A DNA stretch of 64,000 nucleotides from Limisphaerales bacterium (GTDB lineage Bacteria > Verrucomicrobiota > Verrucomicrobiia > Limisphaerales > SXTU01): contig WRPG01000019.1 of NCBI GenBank assembly GCA_009773355.1, positions 66,913 through 130,912 on the forward strand. Direction: 5' to 3'. Of the stretch, positions 38,401-48,251 are shown piece by piece. Made by a program: the position numbers and the translations under genes. The notes under the pieces are model-generated. The model was not told where the DNA came from, did no database searches, and saw only the letters and a list, made by a program, of their open reading frames with translations. How positions within the stretch are numbered: position 1 is the stretch's first letter; each line of letters opens with the position of its first letter.

Positions 38401-39318
38401 ATGAAGACCATCAGTTCTTTGCTGCTCGCCGCGTTGCTCGCCGTCCCCGCCTTCGCCGCCGCACCGCCGCTCACCGTCGCGGTTTTCAACTTCGAGACCA
38501 CGGACACGGAATTGCGCGATGCCGGCCCGAAGCTCGCCACGCTGCTCAACGCCCTGCTTTCCGCCGAGGACGGCCTGATCACGCTGGAGCGCGCCGAACT
38601 GGAAAAGGCGCTGGGCGAACAGGAACTCGGCCTCTCCGGCACCGTGAAGGCCGAGACCGCCGCCAAGGTCGGCCAGCTCACAGGCGCAAAAATCCTCGTC
38701 ACCGGCCGCGTCTTCAAGGCCGGCAACGAGACCCTCGCCGTCGCCAAGATCATCAGCGCCGAGACCAGCCGCGTGTATGGCGAGATCGCCCGAGGCAACG
38801 CCAACGCCTCGCTCGCCGACCTTGCGAGCGAGCTGTCCGGCAAGATCGCCAGGACCGTCACGACCAAGGGCGACACGCTGGTTGCCAAGGTCCGCCCGCG
38901 CGAGGAGCGGATGGAGGCGTTGAAGAAGTCACTCAAGGCCGGCAAGCGCCCGACCGTGCTGGTGAAGATTCCCGAGGTTCACTTTGGCACGCCCACCGTG
39001 GACCCGGCGGCGGAGACGGAGATCGGCCTCATCCTGCGCGAGTGCGGCTTCACGCTCGTGGACGCGCAATCCAAGACCAAGCCCGACTTTGAAATCCTCG
39101 GCGAAGCCTTCAGCGAGCGCGGCCCGCGCAAGGGCAACCTGCAAACCTGCAAGGCGCGCGTGGAGTTGAAAATCCGCGACACCGCCACCGGCACGCTGAT
39201 CGTGGACCGGCAGACCAGCGTGGCGGTGGATCTCTCCGAGCAGATCGCCGCCAAGACCGCGCTGCAAACCGCCGGCGCGGAGTTGGCCGAGCGCCTCGCG
39301 CCGAAGCTGCTGAAGTAG
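38401..39318 (+). CDS. Secreted CsgG/FlgO-like protein
   Basis: 305 residues. Signal peptide MKTISSLLLAALLAVPAFAA, no lipobox Cys. The body matches the CsgG/FlgO pattern: LTVAVFNFETTDTELRDAGP, ITLERAELEKALGEQELGLS, VGQLTGAKILVTGRVFKAG, AKIISAETSRVYGEIARG, then TVLVKIPEVHFGTPTVDPAA and KARVELKIRDTATGTLIVDR. CsgG-type proteins form outer-membrane secretion pores or scaffold cell-surface assembly. An ATG at 38362 overlaps the previous stop (ATGA) and is in frame; the signal peptide favours 38401. A similar CsgG-like domain occurs twice in the giant gene downstream. Confidence 0.8.
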   Translation: MKTISSLLLAALLAVPAFAAAPPLTVAVFNFETTDTELRDAGPKLATLLNALLSAEDGLITLERAELEKALGEQELGLSGTVKAETAAKVGQLTGAKILVTGRVFKAGNETLAVAKIISAETSRVYGEIARGNANASLADLASELSGKIARTVTTKGDTLVAKVRPREERMEALKKSLKAGKRPTVLVKIPEVHFGTPTVDPAAETEIGLILRECGFTLVDAQSKTKPDFEILGEAFSERGPRKGNLQTCKARVELKIRDTATGTLIVDRQTSVAVDLSEQIAAKTALQTAGAELAERLAPKLLK

Positions 39319-39336
39319 TCCTCAACCACTATCACA

Positions 39337-40029
39337 ATGGCCTCACCTGTCCTATCCAACTCCGCCGTGTGCCCGCGACGACGCTGGTTGGCTGGCCTGC
39401 TCGCCTCATTGTGCGCAGGTCGGTTCATCTCGCAGGCCGCGGAGCCTGACGCCGCCGCCTTGCTGCGGCGGGCGGCGGCAGCGCGGATGAGGTCGGCAGG
39501 GAACCAATCCCCGGAAGCGGGCAGGGAATTTGTCCAGGCCACGCAGGTGGCGGCGGATGCGTTCACGGCGGTCGAGCTGAAGGCGTCCGGCAGCACCGGG
39601 CAGTTCGTGCGGGTGACGTTGAACCAGCACGGCACGCGCTTCGACGGCATCCGCTTTACCGTGCCGGCGGGCGAGCCGCGCGACCTCGTATGGGCCTTCG
39701 CCGGACTGCCGCGTAACATGCCTGCCGAGTGGTATATCCTGCCGCGCGCCGGCGAAATGCAGGGCTTCCGCCAGTTCTTCCGGGGCGGCCCCGGCATGAA
39801 GGACGTGCCGTGGGCGGAAACGGTGATTCCCTACCAAAGTTTCCTCCAGCCACTGAGCGGCGGAGAACTCAAGCCACAGCAGGAGTATCTCATTTGGTTC
39901 CGGTTCCACGATCAGCGGCCAAAAGACCTCTACGTGAAGGTGAAGCTCGTGCCCACCGGCACACCGCTCAACTCGACCGCGGCCGTCCACGCCCAGCTCG
40001 GCTTGAGCTACCATCCGCCCTCCAGGTGA
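39337..40029 (+). CDS. Unknown exported protein, operon gene 5
   Basis: 230 residues. An arginine-containing N-terminus with a hydrophobic core (RRRWLAGLLASLCAGRFISQ) precedes a globular domain with no recognised family. Prominent blocks are VELKASGSTGQFVRVTLNQH, GIRFTVPAGEPRDLVWAFAG and PQQEYLIWFRFHDQRPKDLY. The RR and hydrophobic core would permit Tat or Sec export. Its stop overlaps the giant gene's GTG start (GTGA), so it is part of the same operon. Confidence 0.6.
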   Translation: MASPVLSNSAVCPRRRWLAGLLASLCAGRFISQAAEPDAAALLRRAAAARMRSAGNQSPEAGREFVQATQVAADAFTAVELKASGSTGQFVRVTLNQHGTRFDGIRFTVPAGEPRDLVWAFAGLPRNMPAEWYILPRAGEMQGFRQFFRGGPGMKDVPWAETVIPYQSFLQPLSGGELKPQQEYLIWFRFHDQRPKDLYVKVKLVPTGTPLNSTAAVHAQLGLSYHPPSR

Positions 40030-43000
40030 ACCCACCACCCGACGTGACCATGCTCCGAAGACTCTTTCACGAACGCAGCGCGGAAGCCATCGCCCGCCGC
40101 CCGCTCAACCGGACGTGGGTGCCCGGGCTCCTGGCCGTGCTGGCCTGGACCCTCCCCGCGCGCGCTGCTGATGGGCCGGACGCATCGGCTCGCTGGCTCG
40201 TCGCGCCCGTGGCAGAAGTCCGCGCCGCCGCAGAACGAGGCGACGCCGCCGCGCAATTCGCGTTCGGCGAACGCCAACTGCGCGGTCGCGACGGCAAGGC
40301 GGACGTTGTCGAAGCGTATCGTTGGACTGAACTCGCGGCGGCGCAAGGTCAGGTGGAAGCGCAACTGCGTCTCGGCATGCGCTACGAACAGGGCATCGGC
40401 TGCGCGGTGGATTTGACGCTCGCCCGCGAGTGGTTTGAACGCGCGGCGGAGAAGGGTGAGGCCGGCGCGATGCTGGGATTGGCCCGGGTTCGGAGCACGG
40501 TGGTCATCGGCGCGGAGCTGGATTCCGCCGCGGCGCTCGACGGGTGGCGGAAGGCGGCTGCGACCGGAGTGCGGGATGGTCATTGGCATCTGGCCAAGGC
40601 TTTGAAATCCGGAGCGGTCCGCAACCCTGCATTGGCAGCCGAACGCCGCAAGCCGCTCGAAGTGCTCGCGTTGGCCGGCGATGCCGTCGCGCAGGCGGAG
40701 GTGGGCAACCTGCACGTCGAAGGCACCTTCGCGCGCCCGGTGGTCACGGAGACCGTCCTGTATTGGTGTCAGTTGGCGCTACGCAACGGCGTTGGTGGGA
40801 ACGCGGAGCGGCGCTACGTCAATCTGGCGCTCAAGAACCTGCCGCCTGAGAAGGTGACGGAAGTGGAGAGGCGCGTGGCGGCGTTTCAACCGGCACCGGT
40901 GAAAGGTTTTTCGGCCGGCGTGCAATCGGCCCTGCATCTGGACGGGCCGCGCCCGCCGGGGTGCGCGTCGCCCGGCAGCGTGACGCAGTTTGCCCAAACG
41001 CGGCAGCAGGCGGAGGGCGGCGACGCGGCGGCGCAGTTGCAGCTCGCGCTGGCCTTTCACCATTCCGATGGCTGGGATGACGCGGGGCACAACCAACTCG
41101 GCGGCGTGACGATTGTGAACGGCCGCGTGGCGAAGATTTCGCCCCGCCCTCCACCGAAGCACCTCGAAGCTGCGGCGCGCTGGTATCGCGCGGCGGCTAG
41201 CAATGGGGTCGCGGCGGCTGGAACGCAGCTCGGCTACATGGCTGTTAACGGCCAGCTCAACGACGCCGACTTGGCCTTCGCGGTGGCCGGCGTGCAGCGT
41301 CAATCGGCGGCAGGCGACATGGCGGCGCACCTCCAACTGGCGAACTTGCACCTCGCGAGCCGGGGCGTCCCGAAGAACATTCCGGAGGCAGTGCGCCTGC
41401 TCACACTCGCGGCCGAGGGCAAGAACCGGGACGCGATGTATCAGCTCGCGATGCTGCATCACACCGGCGCGCTGGTGCCCGTGAATCTGGGCGAGTCGGC
41501 GCGTTGGATGCGGCTGGCGGCGCAAGCGGGTCAGCCACTCGCCGCGCGTCAGTTGCGGGACTTGTTCGGTCAGGCGGTGCCAACCGCTGCGAAGCCGGCG
41601 ACTTCCACGTCGGCGCGAAAGGCCGCGCGGCTCGCGTTGGTGCCGGTGGGCAATTCGCTCCGGCCGATGGCTGACTTGCTCACAGCTTCATTCAGCGCGT
41701 TGCCGGATGTCACCTTGCTGGAGCGGGCGGAGATTGAGCGGGTGATTCGCGAGCAGTCCTTGGCCGCCACGCTGGGTCGCGACCCGTTGAAGCTCGGCCA
41801 ACTGCTCGGGGCGGACGGCGTCTTGCTGCTGGAAACCAACACGGTCGGAAATGTCGCGATGGCCGGGGCGCGGCTCGTTGCAGTAGGCCCCGGCGTCGTG
41901 CTGGGAGAATGGCTGGCTCCGTTCCCGGTTCAGGACGCGGCGGGCTGGAGCGCCCGGGTGACGAAGGACGCGGCCCCGAAGCTGAACAAGCTCGCCGTGT
42001 CACGCGCTCAGGCCACGCCGATTTCGCTGCTCGGCGTGCGGATGGTGGTGAACGCGCCTGACACGCTGGCGGTGCAACAGGGCTTGTCGCGGCTGCTCGC
42101 GCATCGCCTCACGCAGGAGCCGGAGCTTTTTGTGCTGGAGCGGCAACGCATCGAACGGCTCGGCGCGGAGAAGATGTTTTCCCCCGAGGTGGAGACGCCG
42201 TTCTGGAGTGGCAGCCACCTGATTGACGGCACCATCGAGCCGGACTTGAACACGCCGGGCGTGCTGACGGTGCGGCTGCAACTGGCTTCCCCCGGCACTG
42301 CGCCCGTGACGCTTTCCACCACGGGCGCACGCAACAATCTGGCCGCGCTGACGGAGTCGCTCGCCGGCAAGGTGCTGACGGCGTTGCAAAAAACTCCGTC
42401 CGCCCAGTGGCAGCCGGAGGCGGAAGCGCAGCGGTTTTGGGAGGAAGCCTCGTGGGCCAGACGCTGGGGCCAGTGGCGACCGGCGGCGGCGGCGATGGAG
42501 TCAGCGTGGGCGCTCGGGCTGCGCGGTTCCAACCACGCGGCCTTTCGGATGGAGGTGCTGCTCGGGTGCGTGCAGCCGGGCGGGCTGCGATGGTCTCCGA
42601 CTGTGGATATGCCGGCTTTGATGCGCCAGCCACCGGACTTGGCAAACTTGGAGTTCACCCTCCGGGCCTTGGACGCGCTGCACGACCAGTTGGCGAACCG
42701 CACGCCGGGGGAGCGGGCCGCACAGCCCGCATGGGCGGCTTACGGGACTGCGGCGCTGGTCTTCGCCGGACGCGTGCTGGAGGACTTTTACCTCGCGCCG
42801 GAGCATCGCCGGGACGCGGGCGACGGCTTGGAAATGCTGCGCGCGCAGGCACGGAGCACGTCGGCCCTCCTGCACAGCATCCCGGCGATGACCAACGGCT
42901 CGGCCCGCTGGGAGGCCATCAGTTATCAATTCCGGCAAGACGTGCTGGGGCGTTCCGCGCTCGGTTACGTGTCCGAGCAAATCCGGCTCGATGCCGTCGA

Positions 43001-45638
43001 AGGACCGGGGAAAGCTTATTGGCAAACCGAGCTGCCTGACATGCCGGCGGAGCACAAGCACCGGATGCGGGCCGAGACATTTGCGGAACAGCGATGGCAG
43101 TTCGTCACGAGTGCTGCAAGCCGGCAAGTCGCGTGGACTCCGGCGGAGCGCCAATCGCTGCGGGCCAAGTGGCAGGAGCATCTGGCCGCGCTCGCGAATT
43201 CCCCCGATGCGGTCGAGCAGTTGGAAGGCTTGGCCTGCTCGCTCATTCCGCCGGGCGGAGGTGTCCACATCCAGCCGGAGCCAGACGCGGCGGTGGTGGA
43301 AGCCATCCGCCGCCTGTCCGATGCGGCTTGGCTGCATCGCGAGGCGCTCTTCGCCGGCCGACTCGCGGCGCACACCTGGCATCAACTGCGCGCGCTCTGC
43401 CTCGCGCGGTTGCGGCTTACGGCGGAGAATTACGACTTGGACAAGGTGCCGGAGTTCTTCGAGCCGCTGGATGACCGGCTCCGCGATTACGCTGCGACGC
43501 AGGGGACGGCGCGCGCCTTGGAATTCCTTCGCACCGCCACGGCTCCGGACTTGACGCGCTTCCTCGAACTCGTCGCGTTGCCCAACTTCAACGCCTCGCA
43601 GCGCGCTGAACTGCTGCTGGAGGGGCGGCGCCATCAGGAACGGCTGCGGGTGCAAGGTCTGGAGCCGTTGCTCGCCAGATTCGGAAGCGTGACTGGCCCG
43701 AACTCCGTCGCCTCTCTCACCGCGCCGCCGCCGGCCCCAGCGGCTCCTCCGCGCGGCTCGCCCGCTGCCGACGCTCTGAGCGTCACGCGGTTTTGGATGG
43801 CACCCGAGTTTCGCAAGTCACCGGCGGAGGTCGTCGGGTATCGCCTGCCGGCAAGCCTCGTGGTGGAAAGCAAACGTGCTGAAATCCACGAGTGGTTATG
43901 GGCGGACGACCGCGTGTGGGTTGCCTGGCGGCATGACATGAAACTCTACTGGCCGGGGGAGGGTTTCATGCTGCCGGCCTGCAGCCATCTCGCGAGCTAC
44001 TCGCTGCCAGATTTCAGTGGCGACTTGAACCCGCCACCACTTCCTCCCGAGGTCGAATTGCCGGGGCTGTATCAACCCGCGCCCAACCTGCCGCAGGGGC
44101 GCTTCGCGGTGGTGGGTGGACAGGCATTCGCGAGCGCCACCAACACAGTGTGGCGCGTCGGCAAAGGAGCCGCCGGGCCGCTCAAACTCGAGTTGGCCGG
44201 CCAGCCTCTGATCGCCAGCGTGCATGGGCGGTTGATTATCGGAGCGAAGGACGAGCTGTATGTCCACGACGTGAAGGCTGGCACGACGGAGCTGCTGGGC
44301 AGCGGACGGCGTCGGCCAGCGGTGACTCCGGCAGATGGGTTCGCCTTGGGATTGGGGCAGGCGGTCGAACTACCCGGCCAGAAAATGCGCGTGGCGTTCT
44401 CCGCCACGGCCGGTTGCTATGACTACGACTTCGCAAGCCGGCAATGGACGGCCATTGCGTCTCCGGTCGCCTATGCTCGCCGCAATGTGGGCGAGGCCTG
44501 GACGGCCACGACGTTTGGCAACAACCACGCCATCATGCACCTGCTGCCCAACTCCGGCACCAACTGGCAGCTCGCGTCGCTCCGCCTGCCCGCACCGCCG
44601 CAGGACTTGGGCTTCTTCATGACCGCGTCCTCCCCGCCCGGTGCGCCGCTGTGGCATCCCACCGATGGCTCGCTCGCCCCGGCGGGACTGGCGGCCACCT
44701 CGTTCTCGAACCAACTTTGGACCATCACCGGTTTGGAGTTTCATTTGGGGCACACCAATCAGGACACGTTCATGCTGTCCTCGAACGGATGCCACGTCCG
44801 GCTCTCCGCGTGGCGCACGGATTTGGCCCTGCCGGCGACGATTCCCCTCTGGCTGGAGTTGCCGACCAATGCGATGTCGCGCTTGAGCGTCGGGCTGGCA
44901 CGGTCCCGCTCCTACCTCGGCAAGCTCGCAACCTCCACGGGCGCGCTGCTGGCCACGCCGCCGGGACTGCTGTATCGCGCCGAGGGGATGCCGGGCTTCT
45001 GGTTCATCCCGTGGAGCGAAGTGTTGCCGCGCGTTGAGGCGCAATTCTCGCGGCTCGCTGCCGCCCGCGCGGCCCGTCCCGCGCCCGGCAGCCATCGCGG
45101 ACGCCAACTGTTGCACACCTACGACCTGAACGGAGATGACCGGCTGGACGGCACGGAGTTCGCCTCGCTCCTCTCCGGAGAAAAACTGTCCGCTGACGCA
45201 AACATGGCGCGCTCGCAGTTCAGGTCCCTGTTCAACAATGCCGACCGCAACCGCGACAGCCGACTGGATGGAGAGGAGTTGCTCTCGACTGCGGATTACA
45301 TCCGGGCACGCGCAGCGGGTGGAACCCAGGCCAGGCCTGGCGCACAGGGTTTTCGCCCACCAGGTTTTCCGGGCGCTGGCGCACCCGGCGGCCTTCCGCC
45401 CCGGCCGGGTTTTCCCTTCAGCCCGAAGCTGACCACCGCTCCGGGGCAAGTGCCACAAGGCCCGCCGCCACCAGAAATCCTCGAACGCTACGACCAGAAC
45501 AAGAACGGCAAGATGGATCCGGACGAGATGCAGGCGTTCATGCGCGACATGAGGAGCGGCAAATCGCCCCGTCCCCGCGGAACCAACGCGCCGCCCGGCG
45601 CGCCCGCGCCCGCGCCGAAAGCGCCGGCCAAACCTTGA
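40026..45638 (+). CDS. Giant Sel1/CsgG-like/EF-hand exported protein, 1870 aa
   Basis: The start is GTG 40026, overlapping the previous stop as GTGA; ATG 40050 is an alternative. A signal-like segment (VPGLLAVLAWTLPARAADG) leads to about eight Sel1-type TPRs in two blocks (RGDAAAQFAFGERQLRGRDG, GQVEAQLRLGMRYEQGIGCA, GDMAAHLQLANLHLASRG). Two CsgG-like domains follow (DVTLLERAEIERVIREQSLA, LFVLERQRIERLGAEKMFSP). Then comes a long alpha-rich region (about 790-1250), a propeller-like region (FAVVGGQAFASATNTVWRVG, LIIGAKDELYVHDVK), and three EF-hand loops near the end (DLNGDDRLDGTEF, DRNRDSRLDGEEL, DQNKNGKMDPDEM) separated by Pro/Gly-rich linker. I know no single family with this order. Confidence 0.75.
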   Translation: MNPPPDVTMLRRLFHERSAEAIARRPLNRTWVPGLLAVLAWTLPARAADGPDASARWLVAPVAEVRAAAERGDAAAQFAFGERQLRGRDGKADVVEAYRWTELAAAQGQVEAQLRLGMRYEQGIGCAVDLTLAREWFERAAEKGEAGAMLGLARVRSTVVIGAELDSAAALDGWRKAAATGVRDGHWHLAKALKSGAVRNPALAAERRKPLEVLALAGDAVAQAEVGNLHVEGTFARPVVTETVLYWCQLALRNGVGGNAERRYVNLALKNLPPEKVTEVERRVAAFQPAPVKGFSAGVQSALHLDGPRPPGCASPGSVTQFAQTRQQAEGGDAAAQLQLALAFHHSDGWDDAGHNQLGGVTIVNGRVAKISPRPPPKHLEAAARWYRAAASNGVAAAGTQLGYMAVNGQLNDADLAFAVAGVQRQSAAGDMAAHLQLANLHLASRGVPKNIPEAVRLLTLAAEGKNRDAMYQLAMLHHTGALVPVNLGESARWMRLAAQAGQPLAARQLRDLFGQAVPTAAKPATSTSARKAARLALVPVGNSLRPMADLLTASFSALPDVTLLERAEIERVIREQSLAATLGRDPLKLGQLLGADGVLLLETNTVGNVAMAGARLVAVGPGVVLGEWLAPFPVQDAAGWSARVTKDAAPKLNKLAVSRAQATPISLLGVRMVVNAPDTLAVQQGLSRLLAHRLTQEPELFVLERQRIERLGAEKMFSPEVETPFWSGSHLIDGTIEPDLNTPGVLTVRLQLASPGTAPVTLSTTGARNNLAALTESLAGKVLTALQKTPSAQWQPEAEAQRFWEEASWARRWGQWRPAAAAMESAWALGLRGSNHAAFRMEVLLGCVQPGGLRWSPTVDMPALMRQPPDLANLEFTLRALDALHDQLANRTPGERAAQPAWAAYGTAALVFAGRVLEDFYLAPEHRRDAGDGLEMLRAQARSTSALLHSIPAMTNGSARWEAISYQFRQDVLGRSALGYVSEQIRLDAVEGPGKAYWQTELPDMPAEHKHRMRAETFAEQRWQFVTSAASRQVAWTPAERQSLRAKWQEHLAALANSPDAVEQLEGLACSLIPPGGGVHIQPEPDAAVVEAIRRLSDAAWLHREALFAGRLAAHTWHQLRALCLARLRLTAENYDLDKVPEFFEPLDDRLRDYAATQGTARALEFLRTATAPDLTRFLELVALPNFNASQRAELLLEGRRHQERLRVQGLEPLLARFGSVTGPNSVASLTAPPPAPAAPPRGSPAADALSVTRFWMAPEFRKSPAEVVGYRLPASLVVESKRAEIHEWLWADDRVWVAWRHDMKLYWPGEGFMLPACSHLASYSLPDFSGDLNPPPLPPEVELPGLYQPAPNLPQGRFAVVGGQAFASATNTVWRVGKGAAGPLKLELAGQPLIASVHGRLIIGAKDELYVHDVKAGTTELLGSGRRRPAVTPADGFALGLGQAVELPGQKMRVAFSATAGCYDYDFASRQWTAIASPVAYARRNVGEAWTATTFGNNHAIMHLLPNSGTNWQLASLRLPAPPQDLGFFMTASSPPGAPLWHPTDGSLAPAGLAATSFSNQLWTITGLEFHLGHTNQDTFMLSSNGCHVRLSAWRTDLALPATIPLWLELPTNAMSRLSVGLARSRSYLGKLATSTGALLATPPGLLYRAEGMPGFWFIPWSEVLPRVEAQFSRLAAARAARPAPGSHRGRQLLHTYDLNGDDRLDGTEFASLLSGEKLSADANMARSQFRSLFNNADRNRDSRLDGEELLSTADYIRARAAGGTQARPGAQGFRPPGFPGAGAPGGLPPRPGFPFSPKLTTAPGQVPQGPPPPEILERYDQNKNGKMDPDEMQAFMRDMRSGKSPRPRGTNAPPGAPAPAPKAPAKP

Positions 45639-45649
45639 CGCGCCCCGCC

Positions 45650-47044
45650 ATGAAACTGTCCTTGATTGCCTTGCTCCTGTCCGCCGCGCTGCTGGCTTCC
45701 GCCGCCGAGCCGCCCATCGCCGCCCTAAACTTCCACGCGCTGTCCGCTCGCTGGGCCAAGCGTCCCGCCGCCGAGGTTGAAGCCGATGCCGCGCGGGGCG
45801 ACGCCGTCGCGCAGTTTTACCTCAGCCAACTCCTCCTCACCGGACGCGGCGTGCCCCGCGACGACGCGCGCGGGCTGATACTCCTCCGCCAGTCCGCCAC
45901 GCAAGGCAACGCCGAGGCAATGGCCGAGCTGGGCCGCCGCCAGCTCTTCGGCGAAGGCCTGCCGGAAAACTTCGACGAAGCCCTGCGCCTCGCCCGCGCC
46001 GCCGCGAGCCGGAGCAACGGAGCCGGGCTGCACCTGCTCGGGCAGTTGCAGGCGTCGGGCATCGGCATGGCCGCCGATGCCGCTGCGGCCTTCAAATTGT
46101 ATGAGCAGGCCGCCGCCGCCGGCAGTCCGGTCGCCATGCGCACCATCGGACGCATCCATCTGGAAGGGCGGTTCGGTTTCAAGCCCGACGCCGCCGAGGC
46201 AAACCGCTGTTATCACCGTGCCGCCGAGGCCGGCCTGCCCGCCGCGATGAACGCGTATGGCTACAGCCTCTTCACCGGCCGGGGCGTCCCCAAAGACACG
46301 AAGGCGGGCCTGAACTGGATTCTCCGCGCCGCCGCGAATGGCGAGGTGGGCGCACTCCGCATGCTCGGCGAGCAGGGACAGTTGGATGCCGCCACCCAAC
46401 TGGCTGCCTGGCGGGACGCCGCCCGAGCCGGCAATGCCGACGCGCTATTTCGTCTGGCCCGCCTCCTCGCGACGGGCGAATTGGAGCCGAAGGACAGCAC
46501 GGAGACGCCGCACCGCCTGCTCCAGGCCGCCGCCGAGGGCGAGCACATCGAGGCGGCGCTGATGCTCGGCGACCGCTACCGCTGGGGCTACGGCGGGCCG
46601 CGCGACTTGGTGGCCGCCTCGCGCTGGTTTCTGCACGGCGCGTCGTTTGTCGGCGGGCTGGGCGACACGTCCGCAAAGCTGAGCATCAGCGGTGGCTCCA
46701 AGGATCCGGCCCTGCCCGGCGGGCTGAACAACTGGTTCGACGAGGGAAACTGGAAGGCACGTCGCTCCACTCCCGACGATGCCTTGCTCGCCGAGGTGAT
46801 GGACCACTACCTGCGTGCCGCTGAAGCGCGCGACGCCGCCGCAATGCGGGTGCTCGCCGGTTTCTACCAGCGCGGCCAGCATGTGCCAAAGGATCCGGTG
46901 GAAGCTTCCGCGTGGCTGCTGCTGGCCCGGCAGCACAGCCCCGCTGCCGCCGCCGAGGCGGACGCCGCGCTGCGATCGCTCTCTCCGGAGCACCAGCAAC
47001 AAGCCCGCGCCCGCGTGCGCCAGCTCATCAAGCGCACGCTTTGA
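45650..47044 (+). CDS. Secreted Sel1-repeat protein
   Basis: 464 residues. Signal peptide KLSLIALLLSAALLASAAEP, then about eight to ten Sel1-like TPRs (GDAVAQFYLSQLLLTGRGVP, GNAEAMAELGRRQLFGEGLP, GSPVAMRTIGRIHLEGRFGF, GLPAAMNAYGYSLFTGRGVP, GEHIEAALMLGDRYRWGYGG, DAAAMRVLAGFYQRGQHVPK). Sel1 proteins are adaptors for protein complexes. The gene starts 11 bases after the giant Sel1 gene, and the two share repeat style, so it is probably the last gene of the ECF operon. An in-frame TTG at 45635 would overlap the previous stop. Confidence 0.82.
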   Translation: MKLSLIALLLSAALLASAAEPPIAALNFHALSARWAKRPAAEVEADAARGDAVAQFYLSQLLLTGRGVPRDDARGLILLRQSATQGNAEAMAELGRRQLFGEGLPENFDEALRLARAAASRSNGAGLHLLGQLQASGIGMAADAAAAFKLYEQAAAAGSPVAMRTIGRIHLEGRFGFKPDAAEANRCYHRAAEAGLPAAMNAYGYSLFTGRGVPKDTKAGLNWILRAAANGEVGALRMLGEQGQLDAATQLAAWRDAARAGNADALFRLARLLATGELEPKDSTETPHRLLQAAAEGEHIEAALMLGDRYRWGYGGPRDLVAASRWFLHGASFVGGLGDTSAKLSISGGSKDPALPGGLNNWFDEGNWKARRSTPDDALLAEVMDHYLRAAEARDAAAMRVLAGFYQRGQHVPKDPVEASAWLLLARQHSPAAAAEADAALRSLSPEHQQQARARVRQLIKRTL

Positions 47045-47081
47045 CGATGGCGAGCGAGGCTTGTGCGCGTGCTGGCCTTCC

Positions 47082-48245
47082 TCACTGTTTCACGCGCAAT
47101 CCCACGAGCCCCATCAGTCCCGCCAGCAGCAGCGCCGTGACGCCGAATGCGCCGGCGTGGGGTTGGGCAGGCGCGAGATAGAGCGCGCCGGCGCCGACGG
47201 CGGGGCCGAGGCAGATGCCGAGGCCGATGGCGGCCTCGTGGATGCCGCCGTGCTCGCCCTGCGTCTCACCCACGTCCATCGAGTAAAAGAGCGAGGCGTA
47301 GTAGAGCAGGCCGGTGGCGAGACCGAAGACGACTTGCGCCGCGAGCAGGCCGGCGAAGGATTTCCCCAGCAGCAGCACGACGTAGCTGGCGATGAGCGCG
47401 ATGAAAGCCGCGAGCATCCAGCGGAATCGGTAGTGCCAGCCGCCCCATTGCCAGAGCAGGAAGAACGTGCCAAGTCGCGCCAGGAACCACACCGCCCAGA
47501 ACCAGCCGCTTTGCGCGACGCTCAAGCCGAGTTCTGCCGAGCGGCCAGGCACCACGGCAAGAAAGGAGTGAATGGCGATGTAGGCAAAGGGATTGGCCAG
47601 CCACGCCATCTTGAGGAAGGTCGCGGGCGAGACGGGCTGGTGGAGCGCGGCATCCTCCGGATGATGCGGCATGCTGGGCGCGGGCGCGGCAGGCGAGTCG
47701 GGCAACCGTTCCAGCCAGAGCGTGAGCGCGAACTGAAGCGCGAGGATGCCGCTGGGAATCCAGAACAGGCTGCGCGGGCCGAGCCATTCAAACAACGAAC
47801 CACCGGCGAAATACATCAGGCCCGCGCAACTGGACCAGGTGAGATTGTAGACGCCGACCATGCGCTTGGTGCCGTCGTCGGACTCGCCGTGCGTGGCGAA
47901 GGCTTCGAGGGCGGGCCAGGTGAAGCACATCGCAACGGTCCAGAGAGCGACCGTGACCAGCACGCCCGCCACCGAGGGCAGGAAGCCGCCGGCGAACAGT
48001 GTGACGGCCATGCCGGCGAAACCAACTTTCAGCGAGGTCGTCAGGCCGCGTCGCTCGGCGAAGCGTCCGCCGAACCACGCCGCCGGGACGTAGATGAGAC
48101 CGTGGAGCGCGCAGGTGAGCAGGTTCTCGCGGTTGCCGAAGCCGTGCTGCTGCTGGAGCAGGAAGAACACGTAGTTGCCGAAGTAGGAGCACGCCAGCGT
48201 GTTCAGCGCGGTGAGCAGGAAGCCGATGGCTTTGCGGGGCGGCAT
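47082..48245 (-). CDS. Major facilitator superfamily transporter
   Basis: 387 residues with about 12 hydrophobic helices (FLLTALNTLACSYFGNYVFF, VLVTVALWTVAMCFTWPALE, FAYIAIHSFLAVVPG, MLAAFIALIASYVVLLLGKS, ALLLAGLMGLVGLRV). The motif GGRFAERRGLTTSL after the second helix is a variant of the MFS motif A. The substrate is unknown. It converges on the ECF operon. ATG 48245 (MPPRKAIGF) is the start. Confidence 0.85.
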   Translation of the reverse strand: MPPRKAIGFLLTALNTLACSYFGNYVFFLLQQQHGFGNRENLLTCALHGLIYVPAAWFGGRFAERRGLTTSLKVGFAGMAVTLFAGGFLPSVAGVLVTVALWTVAMCFTWPALEAFATHGESDDGTKRMVGVYNLTWSSCAGLMYFAGGSLFEWLGPRSLFWIPSGILALQFALTLWLERLPDSPAAPAPSMPHHPEDAALHQPVSPATFLKMAWLANPFAYIAIHSFLAVVPGRSAELGLSVAQSGWFWAVWFLARLGTFFLLWQWGGWHYRFRWMLAAFIALIASYVVLLLGKSFAGLLAAQVVFGLATGLLYYASLFYSMDVGETQGEHGGIHEAAIGLGICLGPAVGAGALYLAPAQPHAGAFGVTALLLAGLMGLVGLRVKQ

Positions 48246-48251
48246 GGGGAA

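Noticed and set aside
39729-40025. Upstream extension of the giant Sel1 gene
   Set aside because: It overlaps the previous gene in another frame and shows Arg-rich filler. A GTG overlapping that gene's stop and a signal-like segment mark a better start at 40026.
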